Shown here: one piece after another, positions 22,996-34,138 of the stretch
Numbering within the stretch: the stretch's first letter is position 1
Layout: each line of letters begins with the position of its first letter
NCBI RefSeq assembly: GCF_033115175.1
Contig: NC_084850.1
Coordinates: 102,115,439 to 102,179,438, forward strand
Reading direction: 5' to 3'
From: Lepus europaeus
Taxonomy: Eukaryota > Chordata > Mammalia > Lagomorpha > Leporidae
DNA: 64,000 nucleotides
Notes under the pieces: generated by a model
Databases searched by the model: none
What the model saw: the letters and a program-made list of their open reading frames with translations, nothing else
What the model was told of the DNA's origin: nothing
Program-made: the position numbers and the translations under genes

Positions 22996-23049
22996 TTTTA
23001 TGGAAAATTGAATTAAAACATGTTTACTTTAAAAAAGATAAGCAAATTT

Positions 23050-23395
23050 GTAGTTTAATAACTTTTGGAAAAAAAAAAGGGAAATTCCCAGGCCCAGATG
23101 GTTTCTCTGGTAAAGTCTAGCAAATACCTAGGGAATACATCAATTCAATTCTATCTGTACCATTTCTCCTCTTCTGTTTCCTAGAAGAGAACACATCTCA
23201 ACTCATTTCATGAGGCCACCATTATCCTGATTACAAAACCTAACAAAAGCATGACAAGAAAACTGCAACCCAATATTCCTCAGAAACACAGAAGCAAAAA
23301 TCTCAACAAATATTAGCATATAAAATCCAGCAATATACAAAAACGTGCAGCATGATGCGTTGGGGCTTATCCTGAGGATTCAAGGCCAGCTCAAC
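23050..23395 (+). mobile_element. L1M ORF2 fragment (part 2)
   Basis: 'aaattcccaggcccagatgg', 'gaggccaccattatcctgat' and 'gcaaaaatctcaacaaatat' are ORF2 reverse-transcriptase region words; frame broken. Confidence 0.8.
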
Positions 23396-23400
23396 TTTCT

Positions 23401-23546
23401 TTTTTTTTTTAAAGATTTATTTATTTATTTGAAAGTCAGAATTACATAGAGAGGAGAGGCAGAGAGAGAGAGAGAGGTGTTCCATCCGATGGTTCACTTC
23501 CCAATTGGCCAGAGTTACACACAGAGAGGAGAGGCAGAGAGAGAGG

Positions 23547-23591
<45 letters not shown>

Positions 23592-23842
23592 CTTCCATCC
23601 ACTGGTTCACTCCCAAATTGGCTGCAACGAATTGTGCCGATCTGAAGCCAGGATCCAGGGCCTTCTTCCGGGTCTCCCATGTGTGTACAGGGGCCCAAGG
23701 ACTTGGGCCATCTTGTATTGCTTTCCCAGGCCATAAGCAGAGAGCTGGATCGGAAGTGGAACAGCTGGGACTCAAACTGGCACCCATATGGGATGCCAAC
23801 ACTGCAGGCAGCAGCTTTACCCACTACGCCACAGCACCGGCC
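23401..23842 (-). mobile_element. C-repeat SINE with duplicated 3' segment
   Basis: The T-rich lead and 'gagaggagaggcagagag' occur twice (23440-23480 and 23525-23545), separated by 'cactggccag'-like sequence. The copy is about 110 bp longer than normal. (GA)n lies at 23554-23590. Confidence 0.85.
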
Positions 23843-23892
23843 CCCAGAAAAAGGGTCTTGTGACCCTCCCAAGAAACTGACTTAGAGTTACA

Positions 23893-24090
23893 TTGTCCAT
23901 ATAGTAGTCACTAGCCACATATGACTGTTTACATTTTAATTAGTTAAAATTGAGTAACACACAAAAAAATTCAGACACATTGCCAGAGTTCATTATTTAC
24001 ACATGGCTAGTCATGGTACTAGGTAGCACAGACATAGAACATTCTTAGATAAGCAAGAAGTTCCAATTGGACAGCACTGTATTAAAGGAT
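23893..24090. mobile_element. hAT/Charlie-type non-autonomous DNA element
   Basis: 'attgtccatatagtagtcac' and 'tagccacatatgactg' at one end are mirrored by 'ttggacagcactgta' at the other. This is typical of a MER-type palindromic-end element; family uncertain. Confidence 0.55.
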
Positions 24091-24396
24091 CAGCTTTATC
24101 CAATCAAAAATGGTGGCTGAGCAAAATGATGGACAATGACCATGTCACATATTTAACTGTAAAGTGAAAACTAAAACAAGGCCAGGGGCATGAGGTGAAG
24201 GGTAAGGTATAAACGTTACATGTTCTGATAAGGTAGAAAAAAATGCAACTAAAAATGTGAAAAAAAAAAAAAAGAGAAAGGGGGCAAACTCAATAAGATC
24301 ATTGACTGCTGTACAGGTAATGAGTGAGAGACAAACTGGATGGTAAAAGATGAAGGAGAAAAAAATCGACCAAGGACACTCTAAACAGTACTAAGA
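24091..24396. other. unclassified sequence with A14 run
   Basis: 'gtgaaaaaaaaaaaaaagag' near 24256 could be a retrocopy tail, but I cannot identify a source. Confidence 0.3.
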
Positions 24397-24558
24397 TAGG
24401 GGCCAGCACAGTGGTGTAGCAGGTAAAGCTGCCGCCCACAGTGCCGGCATCCCATATGGGCACTGGTTCAAGTCCTGGCTGCTCCACTTCCGATCCAGCT
24501 CTCTGCCTATGGCCTGGGAAGGTAGTGGAAGATGGCCCAAGTGCTTGGGCCCCTGCAC
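24397..24558 (+). mobile_element. C-repeat SINE 5' half, joined to an inverted copy
   Basis: Runs from 'ggggccagcacagtggtg' to 'gggcccctgcac', then flips orientation. Confidence 0.87.
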
Positions 24559-24802
24559 TGCTGGTTCACTCTCCAAATGGCCGGGACTGGGCCAGGCCGA
24601 AGCCAGGAACCAGGAGGTTCCTCCAGGTCTTGCACGTGAATGCAGAGGCCCAAGGACTTGGGCCATCCTCCACTGCTTTCCCAGGCACATTAGCAGAGAG
24701 CAGGATGGGAAGTGGAACAGCCACGACTCAAACTGGCACCCATATGGGCTGCTGGCACTGCAGATGTTGGCTTTACTCACTAAGCCACAGTGCCGGCCCC
24801 AT
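24559..24802 (-). mobile_element. C-repeat SINE, reverse partner of the hybrid
   Basis: Begins 'tgctggttcactctccaaat' without the T-rich lead and ends 'ccacagtgccggcccc'. The two heads face outward. Confidence 0.88.
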
Positions 24803-25017
24803 GACTGTTATCTCAATGGAAAAAGACCCTGGGAACCTGTCAGGGATCTCTAAAGCTGTCCCTCCAATCACAAGCGCAGAGATCTGAAAGGACAGGATGG
24901 TTTCAGGAGAGGCCCTCAGGACATCTTTTACATTGCTACACATGATGAAAATAAACCAAGGTTCTTGTCAATTGCTGAGCTCTTAACAAAAGCTTAACTG
25001 TGACTATTCACATCGTT

Positions 25018-25030
25018 TTTTCTAAAAGAT

Positions 25031-25069
<39 letters not shown>

Positions 25070-25374
25070 TTTTAAAGTCAGGGCTACACAGAGAGAGAAG
25101 GAGAGGCAGAGAGAGAGGTCTTCCATCCGCTGGCTCACTCTCCAACTGGGCACAATGGCCGGAGCTGTGCGTATCTGAAGCCAGGAGCCAGTAGCTTCTT
25201 CTGGATCTCCCACACAGGTGCAGGGGCCCAAGGACTTGGGCCATCTTCTACTGCTTTCTCAGGCCATAGCCGAGAGCTAGATTGGAAGTAGAACAGCCGG
25301 GACTAGAACCACTGCCCATATGGGATGCCAGCACTGCAGGCAGTGGCCTTACCTGCTACGCCACAGCGCCAGCC
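25018..25374 (-). mobile_element. C-repeat SINE with long (ATTT)n lead
   Basis: (ATTT)n spans about 25031-25072; body 'ccatccgctggctcactctcc'; end 'ccacagcgccagcccc'. Confidence 0.92.
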
Positions 25375-26052
25375 CCCTATTCACATCTTTTGTCACCAAC
25401 AGTCTGATTCTTCACCTAAAAAGATATACAATCAAACGCATGGGAAAGATTCTAACAACTGTTCTTGAATGTAGGTTTCTGATAACTTTAAAATCAATGG
25501 ACTAAATACAAATTTCCAGAATTCTTATAAAGAAACTGGTGGATTGATGAAATTTAATGTAGATCTATATATTTTATTTAAAACATTGTTGATTCCATAC
25601 TTGCATGTTTTTGTCTTTCTAGACTAAAACATACTTTTTTGGGAGATTTCTATGGCTTCGGTAAAGTCAATCTTTATAAACAATGATGAAAGCATTTACT
25701 TTTTTTCTCTCTGTTTACTTAATTCCTCCAAAATGCAAAATCTAGTTATGAGTATTTTTGTTTCATGTGGCAATGTGATTGTTTATATAAATTCAGTAAG
25801 AATCTATTCTCCTCATAAAAGGTTGCAACTGGAAACATTGGTCTATTTAAAAATATGCCCAAAATGCTGGGCTTCAAAGGTTCCCAGCCTAACAGTGAGT
25901 AAATAAAATTATCACTTCTTAGGCCTTGAAACTTCAAAAGATGAGATATTCAGGTACAAATCTAAAGTCTACCTTGGTTTGACTTCCTAATCTTTAGTTT
26001 TATAAATCTGAGATTACTATATAGTAAATCATTTTTAAAAGATTTTATTTTT
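25375..26052. other. unclassified AT-rich sequence
   Basis: About 680 bp with no repeat or gene that I recognise. An 84-codon plus frame (25652-25906) has no domain features. Confidence 0.35.
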
Positions 26053-26069
26053 AAAGATTTTTTAGGGGC

Positions 26070-26403
26070 AAGGGCCAACACCATGGCTCACTTGGCTAGT
26101 CCTCCGCCTGCAGTGCCGGCATCCCAGGTTCTGGTCCCGGTTGGGGCGCTGGATTCTGTCCTGGTTGCTCCTCTTCCAGTCCAGCTCTCTGCTGTGGCCC
26201 AGGAAGGCAGTGGAGGATGGCCCAGGTCCTTGGGCCCTGCACCCGCATGGAAGACCAGGAGAAGCACCTGGCTCCTGGCTTCAGATCGGTGCAGTGCCAG
26301 CTGTAGCAGCCATTTGGGGGGGTGAACCAACAGAAGGAGGACCTTTCTCTTTGTCTCTCTCTCTCTCACTGTCTGTGACTCTACCTGTCAAATAAAAAAA
26401 GAA
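26070..26403 (+). mobile_element. C-repeat SINE
   Basis: TSD 'aaagattttttaggggc' (26053-26069 and 26404-26420). GC-rich head, tail 'acctgtcaaataaaaaaag'. Confidence 0.94.
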
Positions 26404-26416
26404 AAAGATTTTTTAG

Positions 26417-26752
26417 GGGCTGGTGTTGTGGCGTAGCAGGTAAGGCATCTGCCTGTGACACTGGCATCCCATATGGGTGCCAATTCCAGTCCTGGCTGCT
26501 GAACTTCCAATTCAGTTCCTGATAATGGCCTGAGAAAAACAGTGGAACATGATCCAAGTGCTTGGGCCCCTGCCATCCAATTGGGAGACTGGAGGAAGCT
26601 CCCAGCTCCTGGCTTTGGCCTGGCCAAACCCCAGCCATTGTGGCCATCTGGGGAGTGAACCAGCAGATGGAAGATTCTCTCTCTCTCTCTGTCACTCCCT
26701 CTCTCTCACTGTAATTCTGACTTTCAAAATGAATGAACAAATAAATCTTTTT
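26417..26752 (+). mobile_element. C-repeat SINE, stacked on the previous one
   Basis: Its head abuts the right TSD of the copy at 26070. Tail 'ctttcaaaatgaatgaac'. Confidence 0.9.
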
Positions 26753-26756
26753 AAAA

Positions 26757-27070
26757 ATTTTTAAGATTTATTTTGTTTATTTGGAAGGCAGAGTGACATA
26801 CACATAGAAAATTTTCCATCTACTGGTTCACTTCCCAAATGGCCACAATGGCCAGGACTGGGCCAAGCTGAAGCCAGGAGCCATGAATTCCATCTGGGTC
26901 TCCCATGTGGATGGGAGGGGCCCAAGTGCTTGGGCCATCTTCCACTGCCTTCCTAGGTGCATCAGCAAGTTGCTGGATCAGAAGCAGAACAGCCAGGACT
27001 GAAACTGGTGCCATTATGGGATGCCAGCATTGCAGGTGGCAGCTTAACCTGCTGCACCACAACTCTGGCC
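26757..27070 (-). mobile_element. C-repeat SINE
   Basis: 'taagatttattttgtttattt' lead, 'atggccacaatggccagg', end 'ccacaactctggccc'. Confidence 0.88.
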
Positions 27071-27415
27071 CATATTTATTTTAAAGAAGGAATCACACAC
27101 GCACGCACACACACACACCACAGAGAGAGAGAAAGAGAGAAAGAGAAATCTTCCACAGGCCTGTTCATTGCCCAGATACCCACAACAGCAGGGGCAAGTC
27201 TAGGCTGAAACCAGGATCCAGGGAATCCATTCAGGCCTCTCACATGGGTGGCAGAAACCCAAGTACCTGGGTAATCATCTCCTGTCTACTGTTTCCAAGG
27301 CATATTAGAAGAAATCTAATGGGGAGCAGAGGTGGAACTCAATCCTAGGCACTCTGATGTGTGATGTGTGGACCCCAAGCAGTGGCTTAACCCACTGTAC
27401 CACAACACCCACTTC
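27071..27415 (-). mobile_element. C-repeat SINE, old, with (CA)n
   Basis: (CA)n at 27096-27119 precedes the GA stretch; end 'ccacaacacccacttc' is diverged. Confidence 0.8.
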
Positions 27416-28925
27416 ATAAATTTTCTTGCTACATCTATGCAAACAACCCACAACTGAGTTCATTTCACAAATTGGCTTTTTGTATTGTCTGAGTAAAATT
27501 AGTATAACTATAAAGGGATCATTGTTTTTAAAAAATGATAGCATACCTATTATTAGATTCTAACTGTTCATTGTTTTGGAGATACAAACTTGATTTGTTA
27601 TGCCTTTATTGGTTTTGTTTTAACTTTATGCCTGTTACCTGTCAAAATTCTACAGAAGTAAAACTAACAAAATAACGCTGGCCACACACTTTGAGATGAT
27701 GACTGTCACCTACAGAACAGATTCAGTTAAACTCAGTGATGGAGTTCAGGTAAACTTAGTTTAAAACCCACTCCTTGTAAAGCCTCTGTTACTCAAGTGT
27801 GGCCAAAAGGACTTTTTTAACACTCGGTGCTGGTCATCAATCACTTTCCTCCCAACAAGGCACCAGATCAAATCAGTAACCAGGTCCATCATGGCAACAA
27901 AGGACAAACAAACTCTAGCCATGGGATGGCTGGTCAGTTGTGTTTGCAGAAAAAGATCTTGACCCCAAAGTGAGAATATAAAAGTTGTCAAAATCAAGAA
28001 GAAGCCACTTGTATAAACTCCAAATAAAAATAAATAAAGCCAGAAGGTTGTGAAGAAAGTGTTGTTTCACAGGATCCCCTGATACAAACTATCACAAAAG
28101 ACCACCAGAACAACAACTTAGACTGAGGGCCACTGTTTCAAGAGAGAGCTATGAACCGAATATGATGATGGTGATAGACAATGTATTCTTGGTATGCTCA
28201 CACCCAGTGCTGGCGTCTCTATACACCAGGACATGATTTAAAATCTGTTGGCTACTATTGGTCAGACAGCCATTAGTCACAGGTGCTCAGTAGCCACGCC
28301 TCAGTTCCCTTGCACATGTGGCTTTAGATCACCTGATGACGCCAGATTACCCATTAGTTACTCAAGGAGGAATTTATGCATTTGCTTATACCACTTACTG
28401 TATCTGCATTACTGTTGCTGGGGAAATTAGAACCGGAGAAACTAACATTACACAAAAACCTACATCGTGACAGGGGATGAGGAGCGAAGCCTTTCTATGT
28501 GATTTGTTCAGCTTTCTATTTTCAGGCTCAATTGGCCTTTTCTGCTTGGGATTACAAATTCCTATCAAAATTCTTTTATGTTAATTATTCTCATTGTGTT
28601 CAAATTGTGTTATATGGCCAGATGTTGGTAACTGTTCCTAAGATCATATGGAAGCAAAATCAGCTTCTCCAAGGGCCAAATCCTAGAATCCACGAACAGT
28701 GATGATTAAATGCCAAAAAAATTATCATTCCTCAGCCCCAAGTCTGCACCCTTTTATCAGCAGGAAGTGGGCAGACTGCTCATCATCCCAATTCAACAAC
28801 ACAAAAGTGGTCTGATATCAGATTGCTCCTTTACCGGGTTTCTCTCAATACTCCAAAACCTCTTGCTATGTTTCCCCTTTCTTTTCCTGTAACTTCCTTC
28901 ATCTCCTGCTTTAAAAATGGGTGGG
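27416..28925. other. 1.5 kb without recognised repeats; one unexplained minus-strand frame
   Basis: The longest SINE-free stretch in this part. On the minus strand a stop-free frame runs from about 28060 to 27761. It begins FWLYLFLFGVYTSGFFLIL, a hydrophobic segment, and later reads FVAMMDLVTDLIWCLVGRK. It has no ATG at its start and no homolog I can name. 'acaggtgctcagtagccac' near 28278 may be a scrap of a hAT-type element. Confidence 0.35.
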
Positions 28926-29258
28926 TCTGGTGTCAGTGCTGTGGTGCTGTGGCATAGTGGGTAAAGCCATTGCCTGCAGTGCCGGCATCCCATATGAGCT
29001 TCTGTTTGAGTCCCGGCTGCTCCACTTCCAATCCAGCTCTCTGCTTATGGCCTGGGAAAGCAGCGAAAGACAGCCCAAGTGCTTGGGCCCCTTAACCCAC
29101 ATGGGAGAACCACATGAAGCTACTGGCTCCTGGCTTCGGCCTGGCACAGCCTTGGCCATGGCAGCAATTTGGAGAATGAACCACTGGGTGAAAGATTCTC
29201 TCTCTCTCACTCTAACTCAGCCGTTCAAATAAAATAAACAGAGTTTAAAAAAAAAGCC
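28926..29258 (+). mobile_element. C-repeat SINE
   Basis: 'gtgctgtggcatagtgggta' head; tail 'ccgttcaaataaaataaac' plus A9. Confidence 0.9.
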
Positions 29259-29328
29259 TAATCATATATTTTGCTAAATTCCTGCTTTCTTAGGAGAGCT
29301 ACTTAAAACACAATAGCAGCCGGCGCCA

Positions 29329-29647
29329 CAGTTCACTAGGCTAGTCCTCTGCCTGCGGCGCCGGCACCCCGGGTTCTAGTCCCGGTTGGGGCACCAGTTC
29401 TGTCTGAGTTGCTCCTCTTCCAGTCCAGCTCTCTGCTGTAGCCTGGGAGGGCAGTGGAGGATGGCCCAGGTCCTTGGGCCCTGAACACACATGGGAGACC
29501 AGGAGGGAGCATCTGGCTCCTGGCTTCGGAACGGCACAGTACGCCAGCCGTAGCGGCCACTTGGGGGGTGAACCAAGAGAAAAAGGAAAACCTTTCTCTG
29601 TCTCTCTCTCTCTCTCTCACTGTCTAACTCTGACTGTGGGGAAGAAA
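29329..29647 (+). mobile_element. C-repeat SINE (first of a stacked pair)
   Basis: TSD 'aaaacacaatagca' (29315-29328 and 29648-29661). Tail 'ctgactgtggggaagaaaa' is altered. Confidence 0.95.
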
Positions 29648-29661
29648 AAAACACAATAGCA

Positions 29662-30010
29662 CAAGGCCATCCCTGTGGCGTAGCAGGTAAAGCCGCCGCC
29701 TGCAGTGCCAGCATCTCATATGGGATTTGGTTCGAGACCTGGTTGCTCCACTTCCGATCCAGCTCTCTGCTATGGCCTGGGAAAGCAATAGGAGATGGCC
29801 CATGTCCTCAAGCCCCTGCACCAACATGGGAAGACCAAGAGGAAGCTCCTGACTCCTGGCTTCAGATCGGCACAGTTCCAGCCATTGCAGCCAATTGGGA
29901 AGTGAGTCAATGGATGGAAGACCTCTCTCTCTCTCTCGCTCTCGCTCTCTCTCTCTGCCTCTCCTTTTCTTTATGTGTAACTCTGACTTTCAAATAAATA
30001 AATCTTTTTA
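29662..30010 (+). mobile_element. C-repeat SINE (second of a stacked pair)
   Basis: Begins right after the previous SINE's TSD. It is followed by a third near-copy of the target ('acaaacaatagca', 30018-30030), so both used the same site. Confidence 0.94.
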
Positions 30011-30219
30011 AAAACACACAAACAATAGCACTATACTGGTCTGATTCTAAGTCCCTTCATTTAGAACTTGCCTCATCAGATTTCTACATATCAGCTCCTT
30101 CCTACCTAATCTATAAAGCTCTCCCTAGACTCCTGGTTGAGGAGGCAGACCTGAGTCACTCTCCTGCATTGTTGATGGACAGTCTTCTCAAAAGACTGAC
30201 ATTGAAATGTGGGATTGAG

Positions 30220-30568
30220 GGCCGGCGCCGCGGCTCACTAGGCTAATCCTCCGCCTTGCGGCACTGGCACACCGGGTTCTAGTCCCGGTCGGGGCACCGA
30301 TCCTGTCCCGGTTGCCCCTCTTCCAGGCCAGCTCTCTGCTGTGGCCAGGGAGTGCAGTGGAGGATGGCCCAAGTGCTTGGGCCCTGCACCCGCATGGGAG
30401 ACCAGGAGAAGCACCTGGCTCCTGCCATCGGATCAGCGCGGTGCGCCGGCCACAGCGCGCCTACCGCGGCGGCCATTGGAGGGTGAACCAACGGCAAAAG
30501 GAAAACCTTTCTCTCTGTCTCTCTCTCACTGTCCACTCTGCCTGTCAAAAATAAAAAAAAAAAGAGAG
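30220..30568 (+). mobile_element. C-repeat SINE, GC-rich young type
   Basis: TSD 'gaaatgtgggattgag' (30204-30219 and 30569-30584). CpG-rich body ('gcgcggtgcgccggccac'). Confidence 0.96.
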
Positions 30569-30639
30569 AAATGTGGGATTGAGAGCGACAGACAGAAAAC
30601 ATGCTTTGTTCCTTCACAGTAACACACCAACAATCTTCA

Positions 30640-30825
30640 TGAACCATATAGGATTGCAAGAAGAAATAGAAATATCCTCTAAAGGGAGACTTTTAACATA
30701 TCACTTACAGAATGAATCAAAACAGGTGGGCAAAAAAATTAGTAATGATATAAAATAGACCTAAACAACATAATCAATCAGGTAGATCTTTATATAAAGA
30801 TGCTGCTCTAATTATGATGGACTTA
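30640..30825 (+). mobile_element. L1M ORF2 fragment
   Basis: 'tagacctaaacaacataatc' and 'aatcaggtagatctttata' match sense L1 ORF2; the left boundary is vague. Confidence 0.6.
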
Positions 30826-30858
30826 ATTTTTTTTTACTTGAAAGTCAAAGTTATAGAG

Positions 30859-30889
<31 letters not shown>

Positions 30890-31063
30890 CTCTTTAATCC
30901 ACTGGTTCACTCCCCAGGTGTTTGCAACAGCCAGAGCTGAGCCGATCCGAGGCGAAGAGCCAGGAGGGTCTTTAGGTCTCCCATGCAGGTGCAGGGACCT
31001 AAGCACTTGGGCCATCTCCTACTGCTTTCCCAGGCCATAGAAGGGAGCTAGATCAGAAGTGGA
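30826..31063 (-). mobile_element. C-repeat SINE lacking its sense 5' end
   Basis: (GA)n at 30866-30888. The copy stops at 'gatcagaagtggagcag' and is directly followed by a plus copy. Confidence 0.87.
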
Positions 31064-31195
31064 GCAGGGGCCAGTGCTGTGGCGTAGTGGGTAAGGCCGC
31101 CTCCTGCAGTGCAGGCATCCCATATGGGTGCCAGTTTGAGTCCTGGCTTCTCCACTTCTGATCTAAATAAATAAAAATAAATAAAAGTTAAGAAA
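31064..31195 (+). mobile_element. C-repeat SINE with large internal deletion
   Basis: Head 'ggggccagtgctgtggcgta' to 'ccacttctgatct', then straight to 'aaataaataaaaat'. Confidence 0.85.
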
Positions 31196-31668
31196 AAAGA
31201 AGACTGGAACTTGCATGCCTATATGATGAATCTTCCAGAAAAACCCAAAAGACTGAGTTCTGGAAGCTTTCCGATAGCTGAGTACATGGAGCTTCCTGGA
31301 GGCTGGTGCCCCTGGAGAGGATATGGAAGCTCTGCAACCCTTCCCATATACCTTACCTTGCCTTGGGCATGCCTTCTATCTGCTGCTTTTCAATACCCTT
31401 CATAATAAAGGGGCACCCATTAATTGAACACTAGGAAGGGGTTATGAGAACTCCAATTTATAGCCAGTCATCACAAGTTTCCAGAAGCTGGATTTAGGAC
31501 TGGTGACTGAGTGGGGGTCAGTCTTGTGGCACTGAGCTCTCACCCCATGGAATCTGATGCTACCTCCACGTACATACGTATCAACACTCAATTGAATTAT
31601 AGGATGCCAGGCTGGTATCATTGCAAAATTGATTGTTTGCTTGGAGTACTGGGGAAAAACCTCCACAT
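31196..31668 (+). mobile_element. probable class III LTR of ERV copy 1
   Basis: 'gttctggaagctttccgata' and 'ggagcttcctggaggctgg' lead to a polyadenylation signal ('aataaag', about 31402) and then 'cagtcttgtggcactgagc'. A 'tggttggtcagaggaggg' stretch (31669) sits where an ERVL-type tRNA primer site would lie. The family name is uncertain. Confidence 0.5.
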
Positions 31669-32023
31669 GGTTGGTCAGAGGAGGGTTCTATGTTGAGAAT
31701 ATAGTAGAAGAAAAATCAGTTTGTTTTTCCCTATATCCTCAGTTTTGTGTCAGTGAAGTTGGATTTCCTAGAATGGCCTGGCTCACAGAAACATGTGGTT
31801 TGGGAAGAGAAAAAGCATGAAAGGGTAGAGAATGAAGAATCTTCGATTCCTGAGTAGTCACCCATGGTATGGAATAATAATTGTGCTAGAAGTAGTCATT
31901 GAAAGCAAAAGTCACCCATGAAATTTAGAGATGGAGCTAAATCCCAGGAAGTTGGTTCACTGGATGCATAAGGAAATGCAAAATAGTAAGAAAAAAGGTG
32001 AAATATTCAATTCCCTACTCTTT

Positions 32024-32359
32024 TTTAAAAAAAAAAAAGATTTATTTATTTATTTTGCAAGTCAGAGTTACACAGAGACAGGGAGAGACAGAAAGAGAGA
32101 TTTTTCCATCCACTGTTTCATTCTCTAGATGGCTGTAACAGCCAGTGGTGGGCCAGGTCAAAACCAGGAGCCTGGAGTTTCATCTGGGTCTCTCATGTGG
32201 GTGGCAGGGGCCCAAGGACTTGGGCCATCTTCCACTGCTTTCCCAGGCCATTAGCAGGGAGCTGGATCAGAAGTGGAGCAGCCGGGACTTGAACTGGCAC
32301 CCACATGGGATGCCAGCATTGCTGGCAGCAGCTTAACTCACTACACTACAGTGCTGGCC
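32024..32359 (-). mobile_element. C-repeat SINE in ERV copy 1
   Basis: T/A-rich lead 'aaagatttatttatttattt'; end 'ctacagtgctggccc'. Confidence 0.9.
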
Positions 32360-32394
32360 CTCTCCTTTTTATATGAAATTAAGAGTTCTGGGGG

Positions 32395-32730
32395 CAGGCA
32401 CTATGGTACAGCAGGTTAATCCACCACTTGCAATGCTAGCATCCCATATTGGAGTGCTGGTCCAAGTCCCAGCTGCTGTATTTGCAATCCAGCTTGCTGA
32501 AAAAGCGGCGAAATATGGCCCAACTGCTTGGGTCCCTGCCCACCATAAGGGAGACCCAGAGGAAGTCCAGGGCTTCTGGCTTCAGCTTGGATCAGCCTTA
32601 GCCACTGTGGCCATTTGGGGAGTGAACCAGTGGATGAAAGACCTCTTTCTGTCTGTTCCCCACCCCCACCCCCATCATTCTACCTTTCAAATAAATAAAT
32701 AAGCAAATAAACATTTTTAAAAAGAGAGAG
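32395..32730 (+). mobile_element. C-repeat SINE in ERV copy 1
   Basis: 'agttctggg' flanks both sides (32385-32393 and about 32732-32740). The CT stretch is replaced by 'ccccacccccacccccatc'. Confidence 0.9.
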
Positions 32731-33122
32731 AAAGTTCTGGGTCAGCCCTTCATCAAGTTGAGATTTCAACGAGTCTTAGTTTCAGCCACTAGATAGAGGA
32801 AAATCATGCAAGGACAACAAAAAGTTCCTCTTATGTAAGGCCTGTGGTGACCAAAAAGCTAGTGAATGTGGGATTAGGTCAAAAACAAGAAACCATTGCA
32901 ACCAGAGTGAGTAGTGTGAAGGAACTATTTCATTTTGCAGTTTGCTAAGATCAGTTTCCTGAGGATCCTTTACGAAATGGATTGACAGAGTAACTAATTT
33001 AGGAACAATATCTTTGGTTGCAAATTACACAGAGTGAGAGAACAGTTTGGATTGATACCATACCCACAGCTCACTATGGATCAACCATGGATGGTTATAT
33101 CTGATTCCAGACACATAGGAGG

Positions 33123-33197
33123 TTCAACAGGGACTCATGTGGGATGCTGGTGGCACAGGCAGCAGCTTTACCCATTACACCACAGCACCAGTCCTGA
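33123..33197 (-). mobile_element. C-repeat SINE, 75-bp relic
   Basis: Only 'catgtgggatgctggtggc' to 'ccacagcaccagtcc' remains. Confidence 0.7.
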
Positions 33198-33825
33198 CTA
33201 TGCAATTCTTGCCCAGGGAGGAGTATGCACATATAACAATTATACTTCCTTTTTCTTTCTTACCCACATCACCTCAACTTCTTTTAAATTTTCACCCAAA
33301 AGGCACATAAAGTTCACTCCTTGGCCAATATTAATTGCTCATGATGATTGCTTGAGCCCATGCAAGTTGTTAATTTGAAAAAATACAGAATATGTGTGGA
33401 CAAGAAGTGATGACCACTCTAATGACATGTTAGAAGCTGGGGTACTAGTCCAACAAATTCTCTTGGAACAGTCCTGTGTGGCCTGTGAAAAAGGTGGCCT
33501 GGGAGACTAACAGTATACAGTGAATGCTTAGATGAAGTGGTACTATAGGTAGCACCAAAAGTTCCTGATGTAGTTTCAACCATGAAAAAAAAAAAAAAAC
33601 ACAGGAAGCTAAAGAAGATTGGTACTCAGGGATTTATCCCACAAATGCATTTTTCTCCATATTGGTATTGGAAAAAAAGTCAACTACAATTTTCTCTGAC
33701 ATTGGAATTCATCAGCTTGCTGTCATAATTTGGTTAGAAGGGATTGATTTTGACTTAATGTAGGTTCCAAGTATAACAGACCACACTGATATCATGATAA
33801 TATCAGGAATCAAAAATCAAGCTAG

Positions 33826-34138
33826 GGCCGGCACCGCGGCTCAACAGGCTAATCCTCCACCTTGCGGCACTGGCACACGACATTCTAGTCCCGGTCAGGG
33901 CGCTGGATTCTGTCCCGGTTGCCCCTGTTCCAGGCCAGCTCTCTGCTGTGGCCTGGGAGTGCAGTGGAGGATGGCCCAAGTGCTTGGGCCCTGCACCCGC
34001 ATGGGAGACCAGGAGAAGCACCTGGCTCCTGGCTTCGGATCAGCGTGGTGCACCGGCCGCAGCGCACCGGCCGCGGCAGTCAATGGAAAAGGAAGAGCTC
34101 TCTCTCTCTCTCTCACTGTCCACTCTGCCTGTCAAAAA
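33826..34138 (+). mobile_element. C-repeat SINE in ERV copy 1
   Basis: TSD 'aaaaatcaagctag' (33812-33825 and 34139-34152). Young GC-rich type. Confidence 0.95.

Noticed and set aside
31211-31405. 64-codon frame as a small gene
   Set aside because: It lies inside LTR-like sequence ending in a polyadenylation signal.
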